Source: Herpetosiphon giganteus
GTDB lineage: Bacteria; Chloroflexota; Chloroflexia; Chloroflexales; Herpetosiphonaceae
DNA length: 64,000 bases
Assembly (NCBI RefSeq): GCF_016907925.1
Contig: NZ_JAFBCZ010000005.1
Coordinates: forward strand, 124,001-188,000
Reading direction: 5' to 3'
The position numbers and the translations under genes are program-made. This document shows positions 1 through 7,911 of the stretch, piece by piece; within the stretch, counting starts at the first letter, position 1; every line of letters begins with the position of its first letter. The notes below the pieces were generated by a model, which worked only from the letters and a program-made list of their open reading frames with translations, did not search any database and was not told the origin of the DNA.

Positions 1-48
1 ATCGCCCGCGTTTTCGTGGGAGAGGGGGTTTGGGGGTGAGGGAATGCT
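1..48. repeat. Partial copy of dispersed palindromic repeat
   Basis: This is the right-hand end of a roughly 110-145 bp palindromic repeat found in four further copies at 6328, 29384, 37329 and 58695. It shows the conserved tokens TCGCCCGCGTTTTCGTGGG and GGGGGTGAGGGAA. The left half lies outside the window. Confidence 0.7.
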
Positions 49-103
49 CAAATCGAGCGTGATTTGCGCTAGCCAAGCGGCCTAAAAATTCAAATCGCTG
101 TGG

Positions 104-132
104 TTGACAGCATCAAAGCTGTCTGTTATAAT
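104..132 (+). promoter_or_regulatory. Sigma-A-type promoter of rplU operon
   Basis: The -35 TTGACA (104-109) and -10 TATAAT (127-132) both match consensus exactly and are 17 bp apart. The predicted transcription start is near 139, giving a 5' leader of about 95 nt. The spacer holds the inverted repeat GACAGC/GCTGTC (106-123), which overlaps the -35 box and could be an operator or chance. Confidence 0.9.
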
Positions 133-167
133 TCGTCGCCGTATTGTAAAGAAAAAATATCATTAAA

Positions 168-197
168 AGAGGGCGGGCAGATGCCCCTCTCTTTTTT
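168..197 (+). promoter_or_regulatory. Attenuator-like hairpin in rplU leader
   Basis: A hairpin with inner stem GGGC-AGAT-GCCC and outer stem AGAG/CTCT (3-nt bulge) is followed directly by C and six T. It has the shape of an intrinsic terminator but sits between the promoter and the rplU start, about 38 nt upstream of the GTG. Leader autoregulation is known for ribosomal-protein operons, including L21 leaders. Assigning it that role here is inference. Confidence 0.5.
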
Positions 198-234
198 ATC
201 GGCGGCGGACCAAACCGCCAGAAGGAGCGGCATC

Positions 235-552
235 GTGTACGCCATTATTCGAGACCGTGGCCAACAGTATCGCGTTGAGCCAGGCCAAACATTACAAATT
301 GCCTTGACCGACGCTGAAGATGGAAGCACTATCGAATTTAATGAAGTCTTGATGGTTGGTGGAGCCGACACCTTTGTTGGCGCACCCTTGATCAGTGGCG
401 CAGTTGTGAAAGCAACCGTTGGCGAAGTTGTGAAGGGCGAAAAGATCGTCGTGTTCCGCTACAAAGCAAAAGCACGCTATCGCCGCCGCACCGGCCATCG
501 CCAAAAATACACTGAAATCACCATCAACGATATTGTAGTTCCCAACAAGTAA
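235..552 (+). CDS. rplU: 50S ribosomal protein L21
   Basis: L21 binds 23S rRNA in the large ribosomal subunit. The 105-residue product starts [17 protein letters not shown], the usual L21 N-terminus, and ends in the basic [13 protein letters not shown] stretch of the family. The start is GTG at 235, because AGAAGGAG lies 7-8 nt upstream and this gives the normal family length. An upstream in-frame extension would run through the leader hairpin. It is the first gene of a tight rplU-rpmA-rpmE run behind a consensus promoter. The rplU-rpmA pair is nearly universal in bacteria, and the identification is secure. Confidence 0.96.
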   Translation: MYAIIRDRGQQYRVEPGQTLQIALTDAEDGSTIEFNEVLMVGGADTFVGAPLISGAVVKATVGEVVKGEKIVVFRYKAKARYRRRTGHRQKYTEITINDIVVPNK

Positions 553-593
553 TCTGACCGCGCGGTTGGCCCGCGTCTGAAAGGAGCCTGCAA

Positions 594-860
594 ATGGCAC
601 ATAAAAAAGGTGTAGGTAGCTCGCGAAACGGGCGCGACAGCAAGCCGCAAATGCGTGGTATCAAGCGCTTCGGTGGTGAGTTGGTTCAGCCTGGTTCAAT
701 CATCGTTCGCCAATGTGGCACCAAAGTACGCCCTGGCGCAAATGTTGGCCTTGGCCGCGATTACACCATCTACTCGATGATTGATGGTCATGTCAAATTC
801 GAAGATTACAGCCGCACCCAAAAAATGGTGAGCGTTGTACCTGCTGAAGCTGAAGCCTAA
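594..860 (+). CDS. rpmA: 50S ribosomal protein L27
   Basis: L27 lies at the peptidyl-transferase centre, where its flexible N-terminus reaches toward the P-site tRNA. The 88-residue product begins [16 protein letters not shown] and continues with [19 protein letters not shown], the standard L27 signature. There is no N-terminal cleavage extension of the Firmicutes type. AAAGGAG lies about 8 nt before the ATG. It follows rplU by 41 bp and is almost certainly co-transcribed with it. Confidence 0.97.
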
Positions 861-883
861 AGCATCACCATCGAGGAGTTATC

Positions 884-1201
884 ATGAAGAAGAACATTCA
901 CCCAAAATATTATCCCAATGCCAAAATTGTGGTGAACGGCGAAGAAGTCTTGATCACTGGCTCAACCAAGCCTGAATTGCGCTTGGACGTTTGGTCAGGC
1001 AACCACCCGTTCTACACCGGCGAACAACGCATCTTGGATACCGCTGGTCAAGTTGATCGCTTTATGAAGCGCTTGCAATCAAGCCAAGAAAAGCAATCAG
1101 ATGCCCAACGCCGCCGCGAAGCTCGCGCTCAACAAGCCCCCAAGAAGCGCAGCCTCTACGATGAAGTCTACGGCGAAGAACCAACTTCAACCGAAGAATA
1201 A
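884..1201 (+). CDS. rpmE: 50S ribosomal protein L31, zinc-free type
   Basis: L31 bridges the two ribosomal subunits. Residues 1-8 (MKKNIHPK), STKPELRLDV and HPFYTGEQRILDTAG identify the family. The four cysteines of the zinc-binding form are all replaced (for example VNGEE and WSGNHPF), so this is a C-minus L31 that needs no zinc. At 105 residues it carries a charged C-terminal extension of about 35 residues beyond the usual core. It sits 23 bp after rpmA with GAGGAG upstream, and a strong terminator follows. Confidence 0.95.
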   Translation: MKKNIHPKYYPNAKIVVNGEEVLITGSTKPELRLDVWSGNHPFYTGEQRILDTAGQVDRFMKRLQSSQEKQSDAQRRREARAQQAPKKRSLYDEVYGEEPTSTEE

Positions 1202-1225
1202 GGTTTCATCGTTGTTCTGAACTGG

Positions 1226-1267
1226 AAAGAGCCACGCGATACCACCAGGCTTCGCGTGGCTCTTTTG
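1226..1267 (+). terminator. Intrinsic terminator of the rplU operon
   Basis: The 13-bp stem AAAGAGCCACGCG (1226-1238) pairs with CGCGTGGCTCTTT (1253-1265) and runs into TTTTG. It lies just after the rpmE stop and separates the ribosomal genes from tdk. Confidence 0.9.
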
Positions 1268-1312
1268 TTGCCTTGCGGCCTGCACTTCCTCTTGATGCGA
1301 TAAGGAGTTCTC

Positions 1313-1921
1313 ATGCAACGTGGTGGGATTGAAGTTGTCTGCGGCAGTATGTTTAGCGGCAAAACCGAGGAACTGATTCGGCGTGTCAAGCGCGCGCAAA
1401 TCGCCCGGCAAAAAATCCAAGTGTTTAAGCCAGCCATCGATACTCGCTATTCCGATGAAGAAGTTGCTTCACATAATGGCGTGCGCGTGCTGGCAACCCC
1501 CGTGCAAACTGCTGCCGATATTGCGGCGGCGATTGTGCTTGAAACAACTGTCGTGGCGATCGATGAGGTTCAGTTTTTTGATCCTGCGGTGATCGATTTA
1601 TGCGATATTTTAGCCCAACGCGGCATTCGGGTCATTGTCGCTGGCTTAGATCAAGATTTTCGCGGTGAGCCATTTGGCCCATTGCCAACCTTGCTCGCCA
1701 AAGCCGAAGAAGTGACCAAGCTGCAAGCAATTTGTGTGATTTGTGGTCAAGCTGCTTCGCGCACGCAACGCTTGATCAACGGCATGCCTGCCTCGTATGA
1801 TGACCCAATTATTTTGGTTGGGGCGCAAGAAGCCTATGAAGCACGCTGTCGCCGTTGCCATGAAGTGCCACGCACCATCCGCAACGGCAATCACTATAGC
1901 GAATCGGCTGTGAATAGCTAA
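1313..1921 (+). CDS. tdk: Thymidine kinase, type II
   Basis: It phosphorylates thymidine to dTMP in nucleoside salvage. The 202-residue protein shows the P-loop GSMFSGKT (residues 11-18), the Walker B-like AIDEVQFFD (82-90), the lasso region [15 protein letters not shown] (111-125) and a zinc ribbon with C141, C144, C179 and C182. Length and motifs match the small bacterial/TK1 class. The ATG follows AAGGAG with 5 nt spacing. The next gene begins only 2 bp after the stop, so the two are probably co-transcribed. Confidence 0.96.
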   Translation: MQRGGIEVVCGSMFSGKTEELIRRVKRAQIARQKIQVFKPAIDTRYSDEEVASHNGVRVLATPVQTAADIAAAIVLETTVVAIDEVQFFDPAVIDLCDILAQRGIRVIVAGLDQDFRGEPFGPLPTLLAKAEEVTKLQAICVICGQAASRTQRLINGMPASYDDPIILVGAQEAYEARCRRCHEVPRTIRNGNHYSESAVNS

Positions 1922-1923
1922 AT

Positions 1924-2532
1924 ATGCCAGGCTTGCAGCAACAATCGCCGCTGGCCTCGCCAAGCCCCGATCTGGCGCTTGCCTTGATCTCGTTTGGCGG
2001 TTATTTTGCTGCAAGCCATGTTCCCGATCAGCCAGCCTACGTTGTGCCCGAAACCGCGCTTGATCGGCTGATTCCCCTGCTGCCTGCGAGTGTCTTCCCC
2101 TATCTTTCGCTCTACCCCTTTTTAGGCTTGAATGCTGCTTATTTTTGGCCCAAGCCCGCCCAAGCCCGGCGAGTTTTTTGGGCCATTAGCCTGCTCAATA
2201 GCCTAGGATCGATTATTTTTTGCAGTGTGCGCACCAGTGTGCCCCGCCCAGAACCAGCAACCAACCGCGTGCTTGCTTGGCTTTGGCGCGTTGATCCACC
2301 GTACAATGCCTTGCCCAGTTTGCACACAGCATATGCGATGGTGTTGGCGGAGGCCCATTGGCGTTTGCGCTCGCCGTGGCGTTGGCTCGTAGCGGCTTGG
2401 GCTGTGGCAATTATCATCAGCACCCTCACCACCAAACAACATCGCGTCTGGGATGTACTTGCTGGTATGCTGCTTGCTCGCATGGTTGCAAAGCGTTTAT
2501 TTGCCGATTTTTCAGCGAAACATCAGCTTTAA
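1924..2532 (+). CDS. PAP2-like membrane phosphatase/phosphotransferase
   Basis: This 202-residue protein has about five hydrophobic segments and the last two PAP2 superfamily motifs: PSLH (131-134, in place of the usual PSGH) and H173-x3-D177 in TTKQHRVWDVLAG. These residues form the phospho-histidine catalytic site in type 2 phosphatidic acid phosphatases and inositol-phosphorylceramide synthase-like enzymes. The first motif is degenerate. The substrate, a lipid phosphate or undecaprenyl pyrophosphate, cannot be told from sequence. It starts 2 bp after tdk and may be translationally coupled. Confidence 0.75.
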   Translation: MPGLQQQSPLASPSPDLALALISFGGYFAASHVPDQPAYVVPETALDRLIPLLPASVFPYLSLYPFLGLNAAYFWPKPAQARRVFWAISLLNSLGSIIFCSVRTSVPRPEPATNRVLAWLWRVDPPYNALPSLHTAYAMVLAEAHWRLRSPWRWLVAAWAVAIIISTLTTKQHRVWDVLAGMLLARMVAKRLFADFSAKHQL

Positions 2533-2596
2533 ATGGAACGACATAATACCTGAGCAATGGTATAATAGCCACAATGTTTAACTAGGAGAGTCCTCG

Positions 2597-2698
2597 GTGA
2601 ATAATCAGCAGCTTAAACAAATTTACCGAATTGTGTCCATCATTCTGGTGGTGGTTTTGGTATTTTCGTTAATTGCCAGTATTTTCATCAACATCTAA
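2597..2698 (+). CDS. Small single-pass membrane peptide (33 aa)
   Basis: A GTG-initiated 33-codon frame follows AGGAG (2584-2588) with 8 nt spacing, and a -10-like TATAAT occurs at 2561. The product has a short polar head (MNNQQLKQIYR) and one hydrophobic helix of about 20 residues with a few residues after it, so it would be an inner-membrane peptide. It lies between the PAP2-like gene and the VanW gene in the same direction. I do not recognise a family. Support comes from the ribosome-binding site, the coherent membrane helix and an otherwise empty 230-bp gap. Confidence 0.55.
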   Translation: MNNQQLKQIYRIVSIILVVVLVFSLIASIFINI

Positions 2699-2764
2699 GC
2701 ACATTAGGCTTGGTTTGTTAATTTATAAAACTATTGTGCTGTTTGGTCGCTAGGAGTGTTTGGC

Positions 2765-4819
2765 ATGGCAGATGAATTTTATCAAAAATATGGCCCCATG
2801 GAGCGTCGCCGTCAAAATGGCGATGTCGAGCAGTATGAAGCAACTGCGCCATTGGCCGACGATCTCCCCGTTCGATCGGCTGCGCCACCACAACGGAAAC
2901 GCAGCCGTCTGCGAACATTTATCTGGGGCGCTGGCATTACGTTGGGCTTGTTTGGCTTACTATTTGGCGTAGGGTTGTGGTATCTCAACCGCACCTTTGA
3001 AGGCCGCATTTATCCAAATGTGGCAATTCAGGGCATCGATATGAGCCAAAAAACGCCTGAAGAAGCCAAAGCCTTGCTCAACGAGCGCTATGCCGATTTG
3101 CTCAAGCGGCCTTTAGCACTCAGTTTCAATGGTCAAACCTGGGAGCCTTCAGCACAAGATGCAGGCATCAGTCTCTCGGTCGAGCAATCGGTCGATGAAG
3201 CCTATAAGCTCGGGCGTGGTGGTAATATCATCAATACTTTGCAAGCAGTTTCAGGCATTTGGCAAAATGGCTATGATATTCCGTTGCAAGTGACGATCGA
3301 TCAAGGCCAATTGGGCGAGTATCTGAGCACTGCAACCAACGATTTGATTGCTGCGCCAGTTAATGCCAACTTGATTGTGGCTGGTAATAACGCCACCATG
3401 ACTCCTGCCCGCGAAGGCCGTTTGATCTTGATTGATGAAACTGCACAGGATATTTTGACCCAGTTGCAAACGCTCTCGCCAGCTGAAGTTGTGTTGCGCA
3501 CCGAAATGGTTGTGCCAACCGTGCTTGATGATGGCGTTGCTGAAGCCAAACAAACGATTGATGCTGTCTTGCAATCACCGTTGACGTTGGTTGCAGGCGA
3601 GTTGCAATGGGAATTGAGCGTTGATGATTTGCGGGCTTTGATTCGGCTCGACACCCACACCGACGCGAACGGCAAAACCAAAATGGTGGCCTCGTTGAAC
3701 GAGCAAATGATTCGCCAACGGGTCGCAAGCTTCGCCGACGAAATTGGCCGTGGTTCGGTCAATCCGCGCGTGGCGTGGGATGGCGGTGCCCTAACAATTA
3801 CTCGCGAAGGCCGTACTGGTTTGCGCCTCGATGAAGAAGCCTCAGCGCTGCGCATTATCGAGCAAGCCACGATTGGCGAAACCCGCACTATCGAATTAGT
3901 GATCAAAGAAGTGCAGCCCGATGTAACCGCCGAAAACTTGCATAGCTTGGGGATTGTCGAAACGGTTGGGGTTGGCCAAAGTTCCTACAAAGGCTCAGCT
4001 TCATATCGGGTTACCAACATCAAAGCTGGCTCGTACTTGCTTGATGGCATCTTAATCAAACCTGGCGAGGAATTCTCGTTCAACAATGCGGTTGGCTCAA
4101 TCGACGAATCAAATGGCTTCGTCAAGGGCTATGCAATTGTTGGCAATCGCACTCAAGAAGAATGGGGCGGCGGGATTTGCCAAGATTCAACGACCTTGTT
4201 CCGGGCTGCGTTCCACGCTGGTTTGCCCATTACCGAGCGTCATACCCACTCCTTCCGCATTTCGTGGTATGAAGTGTACGAATCGTTTGGCATGGATGCG
4301 GCAATTTTCACTGGGGCATTGGACTTCCGCTTTGTCAATGATACTGGCAATTGGTTGTTGCTCAACACCTACGTCAACGATTCAACTGCTACCGTTACCT
4401 ATGCCTTGTATGGCACGGCTCCTGAGCGCGAAGTTGTGCTTGATGGCCCCTATGTAACCAAAGAATATCCTAAGCCAACCGAGCCAACCTTTATCGCTGA
4501 TGCCAAAGAGCCAGTCGGTGTCTTCAATCAGACTGATACCGCGCGCGATGGCATGGATATTACGGTTTATCGCATTATCCGCCAAAATGGCCAAGTGGTT
4601 GTGCGCGAGCCATTCTATACCCACTTCAAGCCATGGCCCGATATCTTTGTACACAATCCGGCAACGCCATTGCCACCAAAAGGCTGTCGTCCAACCGACC
4701 CGTGTGCGAAGCCGGCCACACCAACGCCGGAGCCAGAACCACCGCAACAGCCGGAGCCAACGCCTGAACCACAACCAGAGCCAACACCTGAACTTGTGGT
4801 TCCAACACCAAATCCCTAA
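2765..4819 (+). CDS. VanW family protein with putative peptidoglycan-binding repeats
   Basis: The 684-residue protein has a short cytoplasmic head, one membrane anchor (about residues 45-68), two repeated all-purpose binding regions (about 80-390) of the type found before VanW domains, a VanW domain (about 390-540, containing PGEEFSFNN and GGGICQDSTTLFRAAF) and a Pro/Glu/Thr-rich tail. VanW is named for vancomycin-resistance clusters, but its biochemical function is unknown and an envelope role is inferred. ATG 2765 was chosen over a GTG 9 bp upstream because AGGAG (2752-2756) overlaps that GTG and is correctly spaced for the ATG. Its stop overlaps the next start by one base. Confidence 0.85.
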   Translation: MADEFYQKYGPMERRRQNGDVEQYEATAPLADDLPVRSAAPPQRKRSRLRTFIWGAGITLGLFGLLFGVGLWYLNRTFEGRIYPNVAIQGIDMSQKTPEEAKALLNERYADLLKRPLALSFNGQTWEPSAQDAGISLSVEQSVDEAYKLGRGGNIINTLQAVSGIWQNGYDIPLQVTIDQGQLGEYLSTATNDLIAAPVNANLIVAGNNATMTPAREGRLILIDETAQDILTQLQTLSPAEVVLRTEMVVPTVLDDGVAEAKQTIDAVLQSPLTLVAGELQWELSVDDLRALIRLDTHTDANGKTKMVASLNEQMIRQRVASFADEIGRGSVNPRVAWDGGALTITREGRTGLRLDEEASALRIIEQATIGETRTIELVIKEVQPDVTAENLHSLGIVETVGVGQSSYKGSASYRVTNIKAGSYLLDGILIKPGEEFSFNNAVGSIDESNGFVKGYAIVGNRTQEEWGGGICQDSTTLFRAAFHAGLPITERHTHSFRISWYEVYESFGMDAAIFTGALDFRFVNDTGNWLLLNTYVNDSTATVTYALYGTAPEREVVLDGPYVTKEYPKPTEPTFIADAKEPVGVFNQTDTARDGMDITVYRIIRQNGQVVVREPFYTHFKPWPDIFVHNPATPLPPKGCRPTDPCAKPATPTPEPEPPQQPEPTPEPQPEPTPELVVPTPNP

Positions 4820-5916
4820 TGAAGAAATATCTGCTGATGTTAAGTATGGTCGCTGGATTGCTCTGCATTCCGGCGACCACGCTTGTCGCCCAAACGCCAA
4901 CCAACCAAGCAACGCCAAGCGCTAGCACTGTGCCAATTATCGATTTGACCTTTGGTACATCGCTGCAAGGGCGGGCAATTACTGGCACGCGCTTTGGCAC
5001 AGGCCCGCGCAAGCTGTTTCTGGTGTCGAATACCCACGGCGGCCCTGAAGCCAACACCTATCAATTGGCAATGGCGTTGCTTGAGCATTTTCGCCAACGA
5101 CCCAACGAAGTGCCAGCCGATGTGAGCTTGTATATCATTCCCACGGTCAATCCCGATGGCTTAGCAATTGGCACGCGCTTCAATAGCCGCAGCGTTGATC
5201 TCAACCGCAACATGGATACCAACTTCGATGCCTGCCCTGATAACGATTGGAATCAAACGGTCGAGGGCGCGTATGGCATCGTTTCGGATACCGGCGGAGC
5301 CTTTGTCGAATCGGAATTAGAGAGCCAGTTGGTGCGTGATTTGGTGCTCGATGCCTCGGCGGTGGTTTGGATTCATAGCGATGGCGGCGATGTGTTTCCT
5401 GCTTTTTGCGAACATGCACCATCAATTGCTTTGGCCCAAGTCTATGCTGAAGCCAGCGGCTATCGCTATGACCGCTATTGGGGCAATTATATGATTACTG
5501 GCGGGATGCACGATTGGGCAGGGGCGCTGGGCATTGCCTCGATCACGCCAGAATTATCAACTGGCGAATTGCCCGATTTTGAACAAAACTTGCGAGCTGT
5601 GCAAGCACTGATGACACGCTCAGAGGAATTATTGCCCTTAGTGACGACCACGGTTGAGGCAACCACGGGAATCACGATGCCAACGCTCTTGTGGCGCTAC
5701 TGGCGTGCTCATGGCGGCCCCGATATCTTTGGCCTGCCAATCTCGCCAGTGGTTGACTACGATGGTCGGCCAACGGTCTTTTTTGCTGAGCAACACTTGA
5801 GCCTTGTGCCCGATGGCGCTGATCGCATGCAGCCGGTGGCACGTGGCGAGGCTGGCCAAACGCTCTGGCAAGAGTATCTGCTTGATCAACGTTCAACTAG
5901 CTATCAAGTGCGCTAG
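4819..5916 (+). CDS. Secreted M14-family zinc carboxypeptidase-like protein
   Basis: A signal peptide (1-24) precedes an M14 metallopeptidase domain. The visible ligands are H73 and E77 in THGGPEAN, the substrate-site segments NPDG (111-114) and DLNRN (127-131), H186 in WIHSDGG and the probable catalytic E245 in ITPELSTG. After about residue 275 a separate module contains FGLPISPVVDYDGR and FFAEQHLSL, resembling the FG(L/Y)P-type C-terminal modules I associate with Chloroflexota secreted proteins. The ATG overlaps the vanW-like stop (TAATGA), so the two are coupled; a joint role in peptidoglycan is inferred. The 3' end overlaps convergent dgkA by 24 bp. Confidence 0.85.
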   Translation: MKKYLLMLSMVAGLLCIPATTLVAQTPTNQATPSASTVPIIDLTFGTSLQGRAITGTRFGTGPRKLFLVSNTHGGPEANTYQLAMALLEHFRQRPNEVPADVSLYIIPTVNPDGLAIGTRFNSRSVDLNRNMDTNFDACPDNDWNQTVEGAYGIVSDTGGAFVESELESQLVRDLVLDASAVVWIHSDGGDVFPAFCEHAPSIALAQVYAEASGYRYDRYWGNYMITGGMHDWAGALGIASITPELSTGELPDFEQNLRAVQALMTRSEELLPLVTTTVEATTGITMPTLLWRYWRAHGGPDIFGLPISPVVDYDGRPTVFFAEQHLSLVPDGADRMQPVARGEAGQTLWQEYLLDQRSTSYQVR

Positions 5917-6267
5917 GCGCGGCCAAACGATGATTGCGGCAATCAGCAAGGCCCCGATTGCTGCAATCAACACCGCTCCTGCCGCTACATCCTTGGCGCG
6001 GCCTGCGAGCGGATGATAGCTTGGCGAAACCAAATCGACCACGCTCTCAATCGCTGTGTTTACTGCTTCAAGTGCCAAAACGATCACGCTAATTAATATC
6101 ACTGCCAGCCATTCATTGGCACTGATCTCGAGCAACCAGCCTGCGATTGCCACAACAACTACTGCCAAACAATGAACTTGAGCGTTGCGCTGGCTGCGAA
6201 TTAAGATCCAAATGCCGCGAAAGGCATAGCCAAAGCCGCAGATAAATTTCCAAATCGCCTGAAACAT
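5893..6267 (-). CDS. dgkA: Diacylglycerol/undecaprenol kinase family protein
   Basis: A small integral-membrane lipid kinase with three hydrophobic helices. It has the family signature ALEAVNTAIESVVD (E67, N70 and E74 in the 124-residue form) and a conserved AKDVAAGAVL segment. Gram-positive-type members phosphorylate undecaprenol or diacylglycerol. The start is uncertain: ATG at 6267 gives the usual family N-terminus, while ATG at 6297 adds ten residues, and neither has a strong ribosome-binding site. It is the last gene of the rpsU-yqeY-pgpH-ybeY-dgkA neighbourhood and is separated from ybeY by 340 bp of repeats. Confidence 0.88.
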   Translation of the reverse strand: MFQAIWKFICGFGYAFRGIWILIRSQRNAQVHCLAVVVVAIAGWLLEISANEWLAVILISVIVLALEAVNTAIESVVDLVSPSYHPLAGRAKDVAAGAVLIAAIGALLIAAIIVWPRLAHLIAS

Positions 6268-6327
6268 CCACAAATTCTCATCAAGAGCATAGAACATAGC
6301 TGTACTGATTTATTGCGTTAACAACGA

Positions 6328-6440
6328 TTCCCCCTCACCTCCTAGCCCCCTCTCCCGCCAGCGAGGCGAGGGGGAACCACGAATCCAGTGCTCCCCTCGC
6401 CCGCGTTCAGTGGGAGCGGGGCCGGGGGTGAGGGCATGCT
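6328..6440. repeat. Dispersed palindromic repeat, copy 2
   Basis: Outer arms CCCCCTCACCTCC and GGGGGTGAGGGC are inverted. Internal stems include CCCCTCTCCC-type and CTCCCCTCGCCCGCG/GTGGGAGCGGGG pairings. It lies between ybeY and dgkA. Same family as the copies at 1, 29384, 37329 and 58695. Confidence 0.8.
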
Positions 6441-6537
6441 TCTGGTTGCCAACCCAATGAGCTAGTACACATAGAGCATAGAACATAATGGCGCTGGAGC
6501 TTGGTGGTTGGGGGCAGGGTTCGGGCTATTTGAATTT

Positions 6538-6602
6538 GAATACTTCGCGACCTTCGCGTGCTTCGCGGTTTCGAACTTCGTGCCCTTCTTGTCCTTTATG
6601 GA
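6538..6602. repeat. Degenerate CTTCG-type short-period repeat
   Basis: A run of near-9-bp units such as TTCGCGACC, TTCGCGTGC and TTCGCGGTT. Similar tracts recur at about 13680, 19770, 26200 and 30800. The rest of 6441-6637 has no recognisable gene. Confidence 0.6.
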
Positions 6603-6637
6603 TCAATTGCTAGTCCCTGACTCCTGACCCCTAGACC

Positions 6638-7162
6638 CTAAACATACGGCTCTGCTTCGCGGGTAATGCCAAGCGCTTGCAGGGCTTTTTCCTCGCGTTG
6701 GCGCATATCTTCGCGCTCCTCGTCGGTTTCGTGGTCGTAACCGAGCAGGTGCAAGCTGCCGTGGGCTACCAAATAGCATAATTCGCGGCGGCTCGAATGG
6801 GCATACTCTTGAGCTTGGGTCAGCACCCGCTCATACGAAATTGCCAAATCGCCAAGATAGGCAGCTTCATCAGCCTCAGGATCGTCAAATTCATCATCGT
6901 CGTACACGCCATCTGGCACAATAAAATCATCATCATCGTCTTCATACTCGCCAAACGAAAGCACATCGGTTGGGCGATCAATGCCACGATATTGGCGATT
7001 GAGTTCTTGTAATTCTTGATCGTTGGTGATGCGAATGCCAATTTCCCAGGTGCCAGTTTGGCCTTCATCACGTAACACTTGGGCTACGACCTGCTCTAGC
7101 AAACTGGTATCAAGCACCAAATCGGCAGGCACAACTTCAATATGGGCTGTTAGTTCTAACAT
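6638..7162 (-). CDS. ybeY: Endoribonuclease YbeY (16S rRNA maturation)
   Basis: YbeY is a zinc-dependent RNase acting in 16S rRNA 3' maturation and ribosome quality control. The HGSLHLLGYDH motif supplies three zinc-binding histidines (H134, H138 and H144), and RPTDVLSF is also conserved. Unusually, residues 73-100 are an insertion made almost entirely of Asp and Glu between DVLSFGEY and the GDLAIS strand, making the protein 174 residues. AAGGA lies upstream of the ATG. It belongs with pgpH and dgkA, but here pgpH is 1.8 kb away because of an insertion. Confidence 0.93.
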   Translation of the reverse strand: MLELTAHIEVVPADLVLDTSLLEQVVAQVLRDEGQTGTWEIGIRITNDQELQELNRQYRGIDRPTDVLSFGEYEDDDDDFIVPDGVYDDDEFDDPEADEAAYLGDLAISYERVLTQAQEYAHSSRRELCYLVAHGSLHLLGYDHETDEEREDMRQREEKALQALGITREAEPYV

Positions 7163-7473
7163 ACCGCGTTATTTCCTTATTGATAGGTTGGTTTATAGGC
7201 TTGCCGCAGAACACCCCGCCCCAAGACCCACGGTGTAGGTTCCCCGCGTGGGATGCATGCGTGCCAGTTCTGACGAAGAGCAATTAAAGAGAGAAATAGC
7301 AGGCTATCTTGTGAAGAGCAATCAAACGTGGTTCGGTTGTTTTTGACTGCGTACGACATACTCTATCCCATACAGTCAAAAAATGGCCATTATCGCGTAT
7401 ACTAATCGTCGCTCTGCCTTCCTTGGTTTGGTGTCGCCATGCCCTCGACTGTTCGTAGCAGTGCGAGGGCATA
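7163..7473. other. Intergenic region with inverted repeats, no gene seen
   Basis: No convincing gene is visible. It holds CCCACG/CGTGGG around 7230, perfect 10-bp arms TTTTTGACTG/CAGTCAAAAA (7340-7349 and 7373-7382), and a 13-bp bulged stem ATGCCCTCGACTG/CAGTGCGAGGGCAT (7439-7472) directly after the stop of the XRE gene. The last could act as its transcript end, although it lacks a T-run. Confidence 0.5.
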
Positions 7474-7695
7474 TCATTCTTCCGTCTCCCCAGGATCCTC
7501 GCCATTCCCGATCAGGTCTCGTGGATGAACGTTGAGTGCTGCTGCCAGTGTTGACAGGGTTTCCAGATCGGCGCGTTTGCTCTTCCCCGTCCAGATACCC
7601 CAAACCGTGTTATACGCCAAGCCTGTCGCTATAGCGAGTTTTCGGGCAGTCCATCGTTCTGGCTCCGCGATTTCCCGTAGTCGCCATCGTGCCAT
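7474..7695 (-). CDS. Small XRE/Cro-type DNA-binding regulator
   Basis: The 73-residue protein is essentially one helix-turn-helix domain: ARKLAIATGLAYNTVWGIW fits the XRE helix pair, and LETLSTLAAALNVHPRDLIG the following helices. CAGGAG lies 9 nt before the ATG, and a minus-strand -10 (TATAAT, 7729-7724) lies just upstream. It faces a strong rightward promoter (7760-7789), so it could repress its own gene and whatever that promoter drives. It is a foreign-looking insert between ybeY and pgpH. Confidence 0.75.
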   Translation of the reverse strand: MARWRLREIAEPERWTARKLAIATGLAYNTVWGIWTGKSKRADLETLSTLAAALNVHPRDLIGNGEDPGETEE

Positions 7696-7759
7696 GCTGT
7701 TAACTCCTGCCTACGTTGAGAGAATTATAGCGAATATACTCTATTTTTGCAATAGGTAG

Positions 7760-7789
7760 TTGACATTATACATTAGGATATGCTATAAT
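7760..7789 (+). promoter_or_regulatory. Rightward promoter upstream of the TnpB element
   Basis: TTGACA (7760-7765) and TATAAT (7784-7789) match consensus exactly with 18 bp spacing. The promoter points into the tnpB remnant, while the XRE gene is read away on the other strand with its own -10 only 31 bp off. Confidence 0.7.
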
Positions 7790-7911
7790 TATCGCATATT
7801 TAGTTGATGGTGTTGCTACTACGACACTCACCATTGAAAAGAACCAAGGCCATGACTACGCACACCAACGCAATCCGCCACGACCGCAGATAGCGCCAAT
7901 CAAAAGGAAGC

